64,000 bases of DNA, taken from Neoscytalidium dimidiatum. Lineage: Eukaryota > Ascomycota > Dothideomycetes > Botryosphaeriales > Botryosphaeriaceae. This document shows positions 34,245 to 45,016 of this stretch, one piece after another. A program made the translations under genes and the position numbers. The notes beneath the pieces were generated by a model. The model was not told where the DNA came from. It saw only the letters and a program-made list of their open reading frames with translations, and did not search any database. The stretch is from the NCBI GenBank assembly GCA_037367355.1, contig CM074700.1, positions 1,736,001 to 1,800,000 on the forward strand, written 5' to 3'. The number at the start of each line of letters is the position of its first letter. The first letter of the stretch is position 1.

Positions 34245-34683
34245 CAGCCGGATAGATGAAGTCTGGTGATGCTGATGCTTGATTTGACAGCTTATGCCCA
34301 AAACGGGATAAACAAATTCACTTGGCACCGAGCCTTGAATGCCCTCGGTTTACACACAACCCGACATATTTCATACTTGACCTCACAAGTTCTCGCAATT
34401 TCTGGTTCCGTTATGTGTTCGCTTGCTTTCGCTTCAAATTCTGCTCGATTGCGTCCTGCGAATTACGTACCAGGCAAAGCATATAAGTATCCGTCCATGG
34501 GTATTGGTAATATTGATTTGCTTATGCCATGTTTTCCGGATTCCACGGCTTTGGTAAAACCTTCTGCAGGATAGGCTTACCACTTGCGCGTTGGGTTTCT
34601 GGGTGGCGTCCATGGCAGTTATCTGTACATAATGTATCTAAACACTCATTCACCCAACCAGATGTGTCTCCAATCTTTCAAAA
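34245..34683. other. interval between two broken genes, 439 bp
   Basis: Short frames only; no similarity recognised. Would contain the former promoter of the small secreted protein remnant. Confidence 0.4.
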
Positions 34684-35086
34684 GTGCGTTTTATCACCAT
34701 CGCCCCTCTCCTCGGCGCTACTGACCTTGCCGCTCAGGAGACCGGCACCATTACCGACCTGTCTATCCATGACAACACCGGTGTTCAGGCAGCTTCCTTC
34801 GAGAGAAGCTCGGCCGACGAACGTCGAATGATTTGCCGATAAAGTCGCTGATATTGCAAACAACGTCGTTATCTGTAGCGAGAGCAAGCACCGCATCGTA
34901 CTCGCAGGCGCTAATACTGGGTAAGTGATATCGGAAAAAAAGATTTCATACAAAGACTTTCCAAGCAATTACGCTATTGGCATCACCAGCAAGACCACAG
35001 TCAAGGCTTACTGTCACGCTGGCGGCACAGGTCAGAACAATTTCATCTATGTTCAGTTTGGCGACATGTCCGTCACCCTTGCCTAA
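34684..35086 (+). pseudogene. broken small secreted protein gene
   Basis: A frame beginning with GTG instead of ATG at 34684 encodes a signal-peptide-like start (RFITIAPLLGATDLAAQ) and a short mature region (GTITDLSIHDNTGVQ). The frame ends in TAA at 34840-34842, but a second frame overlapping that point continues with DKVADIANNVVICSES and reaches a clean 45-bp intron (34921-34965, GTAAGT donor). The last exon (34966-35086) encodes YAIGITSKTTVKAYCHAGG and ends FGDMSVTLA. So the remnant has a lost start codon and one frameshift near 34831-34838, in an otherwise well-preserved gene of about 125 codons. The shape (signal peptide, few Cys, one intron) is that of uncharacterised secreted proteins of plant-associated fungi. 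Confidence 0.65.
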
Positions 35087-36234
35087 AGCTATGAAGAAAG
35101 AGCTGTGGTTCCATGTATATAGTACAAAGACCTTTTTGTAATCTACACTAAACGTTCCCTCGTGCGTTGAAAAATCACACCAGTTACTTGGGCTAAGAAA
35201 GTACAGTGATTCGCGCAATTGAAAATATTGTGGATCACTGGAAGGGCTAGATTTATTTCCCTTGTGATATAATCCTGAAAGATAGTAAAGCAGGCATGTA
35301 GTTTCGTGAGTTCGATATATCTTTCCAAGTTAAACCCCGCTGTGGCCGTACACCTGCAAGAGGGGGGGGGGGGGGGAAGTGAGAAACGGAGGGCGTTGGT
35401 CGAGGGGATTTATGTACGCGTCTGGCATGGGTCGGAGGTGGAGTGAGGCTGTGCTGTACGATAGTGCTGGTGCATCGAGCTTCCTCTACATTTGAGAATC
35501 GTGTTCTGAAAGGCTGCGGTTGCACTTGAGATAGGCCTGTGTGGTGGTGTTGCAGGGGTGGCTCGGCAGCTCAGGAGGATCTGCAGGTCCCGAGATCGGT
35601 GTGCTTGTGCGACGACGGTATCTGTATCTGTCCACTGCTGAGAAGTTGCGGCTGAGATGAGGATAGGAAAGCCATATTGCTGCCTCTAGCGAGGGGGAGG
35701 AATGATCTTGGTATCCGAAGCGCCCGTTCCTGCCTTCAGGCAAGCGTGTGAACTCACTAGCTAGGAATAGAACTTCAGAAACCCTTCCTGGCAATAGAGA
35801 AAGATTAGAAAAGACTCTGTCAGGTAGAGTCTGAGCGCGGAAGCTGAAACTGTTGATAAGACGAAGTCAGATTCGTTTGAAAAGGAAGACGTTGACACCT
35901 GCTGTTCACTTCCTCGAAAGCTACAACAGCTTGAAGTAAAATGGTTTCTGGGGTCCAAGAAGCCGCTCATGGTATCTAAACTCATGACCATGTAGACAGA
36001 GATGTTGAATAGAGTGAAGTGAATGTTTGAATAACATAGTAGGCATCATCTTCGGGACGAAAGGAAGGCATCTGCGTGTCGGCAATTCGTTACCAGAAGC
36101 CAGCAAAGATAGCTACCCTGATAATCATCATGAGGGAAGAAAGTATATTACTAGCGTCTGCATCTTACGAAAGCCACGTGTAAACAAGGCAAAATCCCCC
36201 GAACACCCTCCTGTAACCGACCACCTCACCACAC
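35087..36234. other. intergenic, 1.15 kb
   Basis: Contains a 15-base G run at 35362-35376 and short open frames without domains. 3' region of the FAD monooxygenase gene lies at its right end. Confidence 0.5.
35362..35376. repeat. poly-G run, 15 bases
   Basis: Uninterrupted G tract, a possible G-quadruplex element or an error-prone homopolymer. Confidence 0.9.
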
Positions 36235-38152
36235 CTAATCCCAGTCGCCCTCCCCCAACTCCACCGGCCGCCCCCTCCGCATGTCCTCCATTATGTCCTC
36301 GATCCTCCACTCCTCATACCGATACCCCTTCGGCCAGTTCTCCTCGACGCCCTCGATCTTCTCCCCGACGCCGACGCCCCTCCGCACGGCCTGCACCACC
36401 CTCTCGAAGTTCTCCAGCGCGTACGCCTCCGGGTCGTGGCTCCACACCCACCGGGGCAGCTTCGGCGCCGCGCGCCTGGGATCGAGCTTGACCTTGCTCC
36501 AGTCGGTATCCTGCAGCAGCTCGGCGTTGGCGAAGCCCAGCTTCTGGGCGCACGCGTTGCGGACGAAGCGCATGCGGACGTGGGCGCGCACCGCGTCGCC
36601 GACGTTCTCGCGTCCGGACAGCTGCAGGCAGGTGGCGAGCGAGACGGCGTCCTCGATGGCCTGGGTGGCGCCGTTGCCGGAGGCGGGCAGGAAGGAGTGG
36701 GCGGCGTCGCCGATGGCGACGACGCGCGCGCCGCGCGGGCTGGCCCAGCGCGGCCGCGGGTTGCGCCACAGCAGCTCGAAGTTGATGATGGTGTCGTGCG
36801 GCGTGAGCGCGACCAGCTGCCGGAAGATGGGCGCCCACTTGGCGTCGCCGGGGACGCGGTCCATGCCGCGCAGCACCTCGTCCGGCTCGACCGTGTTGGA
36901 CCAGGATTCGGCGGAGGTGGAGGTGGCCTGTTGAGAGGAAAGGTGTTAGGTATTGTGGTGGTGGAGGGGGGGAGGTGGTTTCTGCGACGAGTAGTAGCCG
37001 TGGCGAGAAGGAGAAAACGTACGTCATGGTTCATGATCCAGATGATGGTGTCCGGGCGCGTCAGGGTGAGCGCGTAGGTGCCGGGTCTGGTCCACTTGTC
37101 AGCGCCAAAGAAGCCTTCACGAAGCGTACCAATGCAAACGCGGAAATAACCCAAAAAGAAAAAAAAAAGAAAAACAAAAGATTGACGCTTACCCCAACCA
37201 CGTCCGTACGATCGGCTCTGGCCCCTTCTCCCCCGGCACCATTTTAAAAAACTCCTTTACCTCCGGGTCCTTGTCCAAGTGCTGAATCGGAAACGCAGCC
37301 CTCCACATGGCCCTCCCGGACGAAATCGCCTTGACCTGGCCGCCCACGATCTTCTGGCTCTTGCTCCCCACGCCATCCGCGGCGATCACGACATCCGCCT
37401 CGAACTGCTCCCCCCGGTCGGTAACGACGCCTGCCTTACCCCTCTCCTCATCCTCCCAGTAGTCGACGACCCTCTTCCCGAACTGCACGTCCACGCCGAG
37501 CCGGGCGACCTGGTCGACGAACATCTTGTAGACGAGCGGGCGCATCTGGAAGGTGCCGGGCGGCGTCTTGGGGTCGAGCCCCTGCGCCTTGAGGCGCTCG
37601 GCGACCTTGAGCGGGGCGATCATCTGCTCGCCCGAGTGCTTGAACGTCTCGATCCAGGCGTTGTGGATCGAGATGGCGTCGTATTCCTTGGCCATCTCCG
37701 GCCAGTGCTTGAAGAAGCGCGTGGCCGAGAGGCCCATGAAGTACATGTCGCCTTTTCACCACGGCGCGATGTGAGTTTTTTTTTTTTTTTTTTTGACACA
37801 ATCTCCTGTTAAACGAAGGGAGAGCTCGAAAAGGAAATGATTTTTTGGCATCAATTACGGTGACTGAGAAGGAAAACTTGAAACTGGAGAGAGGCTTCTT
37901 CTTTCTTTTTTTTTTTTTTTTTTTGCGAATTTTCAGAAGTACGGAAAGTAGCTGAAAGCCACGCGATCCGATAATGTTTGATAGTAAATAGTGCTTACCA
38001 GCAGTGTTAATGGAGGCGTTGCGCTCCAGCACCTGCACATTGTGGCCCTTGCGGGTGCACTCGATGGCGGCCGTGAGACCGGCAAGACCGGTGCCCACGA
38101 CGAGAACATTGAGGCCAGACGGAGGATAAGAACCTACGGGCTTCGATTCCAT
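36235..38152 (-). CDS. FAD-dependent monooxygenase, salicylate-hydroxylase-like, 489 aa
   Basis: Class A flavoprotein monooxygenase. Exons 38152-37999, 37751-37193, 37086-37023 and 36927-36235 join to 490 codons including stop. The N-terminal Rossmann motif is VLVVGTGLAGLTAAIE (GxGxxG at residues 20-25), followed by the acidic end of strand 2 in VQVLERN. The DG motif region reads VVIAADGVGSKSQ, and the second FAD motif is GDAAHSFLPASGNGATQAIE starting at residue 332. These three motifs are the signature of PF01494 hydroxylases acting on aromatic rings. The first intron (37752-37998) is 247 bp and holds two 19-base T tracts; the others are 95-106 bp. Exon 4 is very GC-rich. It neighbours a P450 and other tailoring-type genes, so a role in aromatic secondary metabolism is plausible but unproven. 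Confidence 0.9.
37776..37924. repeat. two 19-base T tracts inside one intron
   Basis: T tracts at 37776-37794 and 37906-37924 lie in the first intron of the FAD monooxygenase gene (A tracts in its transcript). Confidence 0.85.
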
Positions 38153-39524
38153 GGCGAAGAGTCTGGTAAGCAATGGTTCGGCTTGGCCTCAGGACGGCGG
38201 AACGCTACGCGGACGGAGGGTATAACGAAACGACGAACGCGAAACAAATAGTGTCGTGGCGGAGAATTTGGAAGAAATTGAGGGTCGTGCGCAGATGAGA
38301 ATAGACAATAAGCAGCCAACGCGTTCTCTGCCCCGTATAAGAATACTGGGACGCCGTCGCAGCGCCGGGGCTCGAGGTTGAGACTGCGGACCGAAAATAG
38401 AGAGAGGCGGATCGTTTCGCCGGGTAGTTCGCGTTCGGGAAGGGCTTGAGCACCGGCCCCCGTTCGGTTCGGTCCTGGGCGGCGGACGCGTTCCCGCCCG
38501 GCTCTCCACCCCCAAGTCCTATCTGCCGCGCCAAAAGCTTGTCGTTCTTGTCAATGTCTCGAGAGGAACAGTGGTTGACTAAGGGGCATGGCCTCTATGA
38601 CGATGAGATCAGGGACCGGGGCGCGAGGCTACTGCGATCTAAGGAACCATTTCCTTGGCGGCACGGTTCCCGGCAGCCAAGCCAGATCTGGCATGCCGCG
38701 TAACGATGGAGCAGTAAAGTGAGCGGTTGGCTTGCAGGGTCCGTGACTGCCCCGGCGATTCTGACAGGCCCGTTGAGACACTGCCATCATCTAACCTGGA
38801 GCTAAAATCAGGGCTTGCACTTTGCCAACGTCGTGCAACCATCAGTCCCTGTAAATGCTCCAACGCTGTGGGCCGCCAACGTTGTTGACACGATGGGACC
38901 TGGACTGGGCCCAGATTTCCTTTTCGCACGGCGCAGTCGCTTCGTACGACGGACGTCCACGCCAATCACATGTCCTCGTGTTGACCTCATGCTCTTCTCA
39001 AGCCCGACAAGCTCTCTGGAAGCCGCCGGCAAGATGCCCATACCGCCTTGGCTGCCCCTAGGACCATCAGAACCTGCATTCCCCGACGCTTCACCATCCT
39101 CGGTGCGGAGAGTCCGATCTGGTTCCCGCAGTCATCATGAAGTAAAGACAGTCCAAACCGAGAAGTGATTGGCCGTAATTGCAGTTTCAAGTCCGTGCCC
39201 GTTCTTCCTGCCGGGGCTGGACGTTTTGTGGGGGGATTCAAGCTTCCCGAAATCATGCGCCAGTGCATCCCCATCCTTCGCTCAATTGTGATGAGCTGGA
39301 TGACTTGTGGTTCGGGTGCCAGGATCGAACGGCTCGTATGAAGTCTTCGGAGAGGCATCAATTAGCTCTCCGTGAGCGCGGCTTGATGTCCAACATGTTG
39401 GTCAAGCTGCCGCATGTCTGATAGTTAATTAGATATCATCCTCTGCTGCGGCGTCTTTCTCTCCCCAACATTCCCTCCGTTTGTCTTTGATTTTTGTCAG
39501 CCGTCTTCAACTGTCCGCGCAACC
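38153..39524. promoter_or_regulatory. 1.37-kb divergent upstream region of FAD monooxygenase and P450 genes
   Basis: The two genes are transcribed away from each other, so their promoters share this interval. A pyrimidine-rich stretch (TTTCTCTCCCC... region near 39460-39500) precedes the P450 start. Short frames inside show no domain. No regulator site is claimed. Confidence 0.45.
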
Positions 39525-41338
39525 ATGCAGCTCTTCACATACGTTGTCCTTGCCGTAGCCTTGGCGGGCTTCGCCGTTGTCAAGTTTATCCAATCTTTCA
39601 GAGCGAAGAATGATCCCTCAGGGCCTCCCGGTCCAACCCTTCTCCCCTATCTCGGCCGCGTACATGACCTCCCTATCCAGTACATGTGGCTCAAATTCAA
39701 GGAATGGGCTGATACGTACGGAGTTGGAGGTCTGTACAGGACGGAGATGCTGGGGGCCAAGTTCATCATTGTCTCAGATGAGAAGATTGCTGAGGATTTG
39801 CTGGTCAAGAGGGCGAAATACAACTCAGACCGGCCCATGGTGCGCTCCCTCTTTGATTCAAAGAGTACACATGGATCGATGGAGTATCTACCCCTGATGG
39901 GAAAGAACCGTGAGTAGTATGGACACGCTTCCGTATCTCAGGCGCTGACCTTGTTGCAGAGTACTGGGCCCGTCAGCGTCGTTTCACCCATGCCTACCTC
40001 ACTGAGGCAAGCAACGCCCACTATTACGGTGTCATGGACTTTGAGGCAAAGCGTTGGCTCTATCGCCTCATCAAAGACCCCGACAACTTCTGTTTCTCAC
40101 TCGAAGACATGGCATCCAAGGTGATGTGTCAATTGACATGGGATGATACATCTGACAGCGCGTATTTGACCAAAAGTGCGTGGGGTCTGTTGACGCAGAT
40201 GTCCCCCGCCGGGCCTATTACCAACGTCCTAACGCCTCTCTGGCATCTTCCCTGGCTGCTCAACCCGTGGAAGCGGGCGGAAAGGAAGAGGCACGATGAG
40301 CAGCAGGCATGGTGGATGAGTAAGCTCCTCGTCGTCCGCGAGAAGATGGCAAAGGGCGACATGAGACCATGCTGGACCAAAACCTATCTGGAGAGCGAAA
40401 AGAAAACGAACTTGTCAGGCGACTACGAAGCATCCTCCGTCATCGGCATGATGGCCCTTGTCGGGATTTTCACAGTAGCTGGTCCATTGTACTATTTCTT
40501 GATCGCCATGGTGTATCACCCCGAGTGGCAAGCGGCGGTGCAGAAGGAGGTCGATGAAGTTTGCGAAGGGCGTCTGCCGACGCTCCAGGATATGCCCCGG
40601 TTGCCGACACTGCGTGCGTGCATCAAAGAGACGATGAGATGGAAGCCTAATGTTCCTACCGGTAAGTGGATAGATGTTGCATTAGCGGATTGAGCAACGC
40701 TGACCGCGGTAGGTGTCGCGCATGAGACTGAACAAGATGACGAGTACAACGGGTACTTCATCCCTAAGGGCACCCGCATCCTTCCGCTTGACTGGTAGGT
40801 CCTTGATCCTTGGTGTAAGCGCAACCGAACTTTGCTGACGGAAAACAGGGCATTTCTTCGCAACCCAGTCAAGTACCCTGACCCGGACAACTTTCGACCG
40901 GAACGCTGGTTGCATTCCGGCTGGCCGACTTATCAGGAGCCTCTCACAACGTATCCCACTATCAAAGGCATGACTTCGTTCGGGTGGGGCCAACGTCAAT
41001 GTCTCGGCCAGTCGGTCACGCAGGACGAACTGGTCGTCGCCTGTGGTGCCCTTGCATGGTGCTTCAATCTAAAGCACAAAGTCGACCCAGTCACGGGGCA
41101 GAAGATCCACATTCCACTTGACAAGTCCAACTCGCTGCTGATCGTCAAGCCCGATCCGTTTCAGATGGCGTTCGAGCCGCGCAACGAGAAGCGGAAGCAG
41201 GAAGCGATCCGGCTTTGGCATGAGGCTGAGGCCAAGGATCAACAGCAGAGGGCCGACTTTCTCAAAGTGTCAGAGATGCGCATGAAAGAGGAGGCCAAGC
41301 AGGAAAAGCAGGCCATGGTACATATTCTAGACGTCTAG
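39525..41338 (+). CDS. cytochrome P450 monooxygenase, 552 aa
   Basis: ER-membrane heme-thiolate monooxygenase. Exons 39525-39909, 39960-40661, 40713-40794 and 40849-41338 join in phase to 553 codons including stop. Residues 4-25 form the N-terminal membrane anchor, followed by the proline-rich hinge GPPGPTLLPYLGR. The K-helix ExxR is KETMRW (Glu352, Arg355), the PERF-like motif is FRPERW, and the heme loop is FGWGQRQCLGQ with the thiolate Cys441. The I-helix region reads TVAGPLYYF (302-307 AGPLYY), lacking both the acidic residue and the Thr of the usual A/G-G-x-D/E-T-T/S oxygen-activation motif. A charged Lys/Glu-rich tail of about 50 residues follows the catalytic core. Close to the FAD monooxygenase and DUF1772 genes. 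Confidence 0.93.
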
Positions 41339-42114
41339 CCATGCGCGATGTGGATTGATAGGCCGCGTCTTCGATTCCTTGACAACCCCATTCAGCTGTT
41401 TGTTGCGATGTGAGCTTTCGGTGGGCCTTTTGTATACACAGCGTAGATAGCCTGCAACACCCCTAATCTTGAACGGCCTATTGGATCATGAGTGTCAGGT
41501 AGTCGCTGGATAGTGATGAACAAGTTCAATGGCGAAATAGCTGCGCATGCGTTAAGCCGTATGTAGAAAGTGAATGCACGATGCGCCAAGAGGCCAAGGT
41601 AGACTATGATGACGCTTGGCAAACCAGGGGTTGTCCGGGTCAGCGGTCTCAGCTGGCGCCATTTGCAGTTCGGCTGCCGCACGAGAACTCTAGTGGCCGA
41701 TACACAGACGTTGATCTTCCGCTGTTGATCTCTCGCTGTCGGTATTGCAGGCTCATACACGGTTCTCGCCAGACTGGGCTAACGGAAACGCGGGGCCCTG
41801 AGGGTGGTGGCATGGTTGACGACATGATTATTTGGCTTTGCTTTTAGCTTTCGGCTCCCCCAGCTGTCGTCCGGCTTGGTGGTAAGATGTGTCCGTCCGT
41901 CCGTCCGGGGTGGTGTTCCTGGGTCCGGCGCAGGCATCTGGAAAGGGAGCTTTCGGGTGCGCAAGGACAGAGAGGTGCAGGCCGAGGCCGCGGGACCGTG
42001 TAATCCGGGCCGCTCTCATATACAAAAAAGTGCTGCAGCAATGTCTGCGATGTGAGCATCTTCCATCGATCAGCATTCACGCTTCAAAGATTGTGACGAT
42101 ATCCAGCTTGCACC
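41339..42114. other. intergenic, 776 bp
   Basis: 3' region of the P450 and upstream region of the DUF1772 gene. Four GTCC units lie at 41891-41906. No gene recognised. Confidence 0.5.
41891..41906. repeat. (GTCC)4 tandem repeat
   Basis: Four perfect copies upstream of the DUF1772 gene. Confidence 0.85.
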
Positions 42115-42684
42115 ATGTCTCCCACCATCCCTCAGGCTGTCGTCGGCACTACGATCAGCTTTTCATACATCCTCCTGGGTGAGCATCCTTTGGGGCCCCA
42201 CAGTGAGCCAGCTGACTTTGGGGCAGGCAACGCCATCACGCAGACTTTCATGGGGGTGCCGGCGTTGCTCGTTGACTTTCCTCCGCCGTCATCTCCCGAT
42301 CATGCAGCGCGGGCGCAACAGCTGGGACGGCAGTGGCCAACGTTCTGGGCGGTTGGCAACGTGTTCTTCCGTCCGATCAGTACGCTGGGCATCTTTGGAT
42401 ACGCCTACACGGCATGGGCAGCTGCGCAAGGCCGCGGGGGCGTGAAGGGCGACTGGAGGTTGTTCGCGGTGAGCGCCGTGTGCCACTTGGTGACTGTGCT
42501 CCATTCAGCCATCAACATGCAGCCCATCAACGAGAAGCTGGACGGGCTGAGCGACCCGAAGAGTGGGCGGTCGGACGCGTCACAGGCGGAGGCGTACGCG
42601 CGCACGTGGATCAGGAGGAACAAGGTCCGGATGGCGATGCCGCTGGTGGCGGGCACGATCGCGTTGTTTCAGGTGCTGAGCTGA
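42115..42684 (+). CDS. DUF1772 family membrane protein, anthrone-oxygenase-like, 173 aa
   Basis: Exons 42115-42178 and 42227-42684 join across a 48-bp intron (GTGAGC donor, GCTGAC branch point). The product has four hydrophobic segments: near the N-terminus (SFSYILLGNAIT), around residues 70-95 (GNVFFRPISTLGIFGYAYTAW), near 110-130 (WRLFAVSAVCHLVTVLHSAIN), and at the C-terminus (MAMPLVAGTIALFQVL). The spacing, the central NMQPINEKL motif and the terminal WIRRNKVRMAMPLVAG are those of DUF1772 proteins. Several fungal members oxidise anthrones to anthraquinones in polyketide pathways; others have no known role. Its place between a P450 and a SnoaL-like gene favours a secondary-metabolic function. 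The short size and single intron are normal for the family. Confidence 0.85.
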   Translation: MSPTIPQAVVGTTISFSYILLGEHPLGPHSEPADFGAGNAITQTFMGVPALLVDFPPPSSPDHAARAQQLGRQWPTFWAVGNVFFRPISTLGIFGYAYTAWAAAQGRGGVKGDWRLFAVSAVCHLVTVLHSAINMQPINEKLDGLSDPKSGRSDASQAEAYARTWIRRNKVRMAMPLVAGTIALFQVLS

Positions 42685-43172
42685 GCGGGTGGGAGTTTGA
42701 GTGCTGACGGGAGCACAGCTGGCGGTTGTGCAGCAGAAGCGTGCAGCCAGGAAGGTGGAAGGCGGAGGGTGCAGCCAGGCGGCCTAACAGCCGGAAGACG
42801 GCCGGCCGCCGTTGCTGACAGGCAGGCAGGCAGGCCCAGTCGCGTTAATTTGGCGTTCGGTTCGGCCGGCGAGCGCAAAGGGTGGGGCAGGCAGCCTGTC
42901 AGCCTGCGGGGCGTATTTGACACGAGCTTTCTTTGCGCTTCATTGCTTGACTTTTCACCAACTTATGCTACATTTCCCGCGCCTGCTATATCGCATTTCA
43001 ACACATAGCTGAATTTACATACGCCCCTGTATCTCAACTGCTTCTGAACGATCATAAACCGACTTCTCCTCAATCACTGCCAACCTCCAAACGAAAGGCA
43101 TGACATCAACACTGACATTATTCCCAAATCAAAGACTAGCCCAGCCAGCACAGCTCGGCCGACACGATCCAT
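42685..43172. other. intergenic between convergent genes, 488 bp
   Basis: 3' regions of the DUF1772 and SnoaL-like genes. A GGCA repeat of about four units lies at 42819-42834. Confidence 0.5.
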
Positions 43173-43607
43173 TCACCCGTCAAAGCTCTTGGGCGCCATC
43201 TTCGCCCGCATTTCCAGCGCCTTTGCGCTATCCACAAACTCCTGCACCTCGATCACTTTGGTGCCGTCGTCGGACAGACTGATCATCATGACGCACTCAT
43301 TCTGCCATTCGCCCTTGCCGCCCTTCAGCGTGCCCTGCATGCGCGCCGAAACCACCACTGCGTTTCGCTCGCTATCTTCAAAGACCGCCTTAGGAATCAT
43401 GGCGAAGCTCTCAAAAACCGAGAAGATGCCTGCCGCGTGCTGTTCAAACGATGCTTTGTTGCGTGCAGGCATGCCCAACGACTCGGGCAGCACTTGATGT
43501 TTGAACTCGTCTGCCAGTGGTGCTGTGAGCGTCGGCACCGACAGGCTTCCGTAGCCATCGAGGAGCCTGTGGACCGTTTGGATTCCCTGGGATTGCTCAG
43601 ATGACAT
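43173..43607 (-). CDS. SnoaL/NTF2-like protein, 144 aa
   Basis: Single-exon gene for a small alpha+beta barrel protein. The helix VHRLLDGYGSLSVPTLTAPL, the segment FKHQVLPESLGMPARNKASF and FEQHAAGIFSVF, and the later strands AVVVSARMQGTLKG and ECVMMISLSDDGTKVIEVQEFVDS match the SnoaL-like NTF2 superfamily found across filamentous fungi. Members include polyketide cyclases and many proteins of unknown function; no catalytic His/Asp pair can be assigned with confidence here. ATG 43607 is the first in frame. Divergent from the NmrA-like gene with 461 bp between start codons. Confidence 0.82.
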   Translation of the reverse strand: MSSEQSQGIQTVHRLLDGYGSLSVPTLTAPLADEFKHQVLPESLGMPARNKASFEQHAAGIFSVFESFAMIPKAVFEDSERNAVVVSARMQGTLKGGKGEWQNECVMMISLSDDGTKVIEVQEFVDSAKALEMRAKMAPKSFDG

Positions 43608-44068
43608 GGTGGTGGTGAGTTGTTGGGTAGGATCCTGAATGAATCAAGAACTCGAACTGTTCGAAGGCACGACATCCCGTCATGGCCTTAGCTCTCGACT
43701 TCCTTTTCACTCAACCTCGACGTAGGAACAGACTCGACGCTACGGACATGTCTATCAGTTTCGGCTCTCCATTAATCCTCAGTCGTCATAGAAGCGGCAC
43801 GGGAGCCCCCCGCATGATGGCGGCTTTCCTCACGGAGACCCGGTGCTTGGCCCCGCCAGCCCTCCGCCCAGAACGACGGACCGGACAAACGACCAACGTC
43901 CTCCGCTCGCACCCTCCGCCCCGCCATGCCCGTCCCTGGACGAAGCCGACTTCCTCATCAGTCAAATACAATTTCCTCCCGGCGCTGGGCGAACGCTTAG
44001 TTTTCCCACGGCACACGCCACACCCCCTCCAACCTCCGCCCCTCGTCCAACCACCCGCTCCCCAACAA
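43608..44068. promoter_or_regulatory. shared 461-bp upstream region of SnoaL-like and NmrA-like genes
   Basis: The two genes start at 43607 (minus) and 44069 (plus). The part next to the NmrA-like gene is strongly C-rich, as in many ascomycete promoters. The NmrA frame is open back to 43682 but this leader lacks family similarity. Confidence 0.5.
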
Positions 44069-45016
44069 ATGTCGAAAGTCATCCTCGTCACCGGCGCCAC
44101 GGGCAACCAAGGCGGCGCCGTCATCGACGCCCTCATCGCCCAGCACGACCCGGACCTCACCCTCCTCGCCGTCACCCGCGACGCCGCCTCCCCCAGCGCC
44201 GCGCGCCTAGCCGCCAAATCGCCCAGCATCCGCCTCCTCGAAGGCAACCTCGACGACGTGCCCGCGCTCTTCGCCGCCGCGACCGCCGCCGCCGCCCCCT
44301 CGCCCATCTGGGGCGTCTACAGCGTGCAGGTCTCGCAGGGCCGCGGCGTCACCGCCGCCGGCGAGGTCGCGCAGGGCACCGCGCTCGTCGACGCCAGCCT
44401 CGCGCACGGCGTCGCGCACTTCGTCTACAGCAGCGTCGAGCGCGGCGGCGACGCCCGCTCCTGGGACGCGCCCACCCCCGTCCCGCACTTCCAGACCAAG
44501 CACGCCATCGAGCGGCACCTGCGCGCCGCCGCCACCACCGCCGCCGCGGCCGACGGCGTCAACATGTCCTGGACCGTGCTGCGCCCCGTCGCCTTCATGG
44601 ACAACCTCGCGCCGGGCTTCCCGACCAAGGTCTTCCTGACCGCGCTGCGCGACGCGCTGGCCGGCAAGCGGATGCAGTGGGTCGCGGTGGAGGACGTCGG
44701 CGTGTTCGCGGCCATGGCCTTCCGCAGGCCCGAGAAGTGGAGGAACGTCGCGGTCGGGCTGGCGGGGGACGAGCTGACGTTCGACGAGATGAGCGGCGTC
44801 TTCGAGAAGAGGACCGGGTCGCCCGCGCCGACGAGCTACTCGGTCTTCGGGAGCGCGCTGATGTACGCGGTCAGCGAGGTGAGGCTGATGATCGGCTGGT
44901 TCGCGGAGGAGGGGTACAGGGCGGATGTGAAGACGTGCCGGGAGAAGTGGCCCGGGATGATGGACTTCGAGACGTGGTTGGTGAGGAGGAGTAAGTTTGA
45001 GACGAAGGACGAGTAG
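44069..45016 (+). CDS. NmrA-like NAD(P)-binding protein, 315 aa
   Basis: Atypical short-chain dehydrogenase. The N-terminal dinucleotide-binding motif VILVTGATGNQGG (Gly9, Gly12, Gly15) is the NmrA form of GxxGxxG. Strand 2 and 3 features follow (TLLAVTRD and IRLLEGNLDD), then the FVYSSVERGG segment and HFQTKHAIERHL, which carries the family Lys, and WTVLRPVAFMDNL. Some members are redox-sensing regulators and others are reductases such as isoflavone-reductase-like enzymes; I cannot separate these. Intron-free and extremely GC-rich at codon third positions, like the FAD monooxygenase. ATG 44069 places the Rossmann motif at the usual distance. Confidence 0.9.
   Translation: MSKVILVTGATGNQGGAVIDALIAQHDPDLTLLAVTRDAASPSAARLAAKSPSIRLLEGNLDDVPALFAAATAAAAPSPIWGVYSVQVSQGRGVTAAGEVAQGTALVDASLAHGVAHFVYSSVERGGDARSWDAPTPVPHFQTKHAIERHLRAAATTAAAADGVNMSWTVLRPVAFMDNLAPGFPTKVFLTALRDALAGKRMQWVAVEDVGVFAAMAFRRPEKWRNVAVGLAGDELTFDEMSGVFEKRTGSPAPTSYSVFGSALMYAVSEVRLMIGWFAEEGYRADVKTCREKWPGMMDFETWLVRRSKFETKDE

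Noticed and set aside
36281..37154. Open frames overlapping the FAD monooxygenase exons
   Set aside because: Shadows of the GC-rich coding exon.
39301..39400. Possible tRNA B-box (GTTCGATCC on the minus strand)
   Set aside because: No A-box or cloverleaf could be formed around it; no tRNA was supported elsewhere in the window.
43682..44068. Upstream extension of the NmrA-like reading frame
   Set aside because: Places over 120 residues before the Rossmann motif; overlaps the promoter of the divergent gene.
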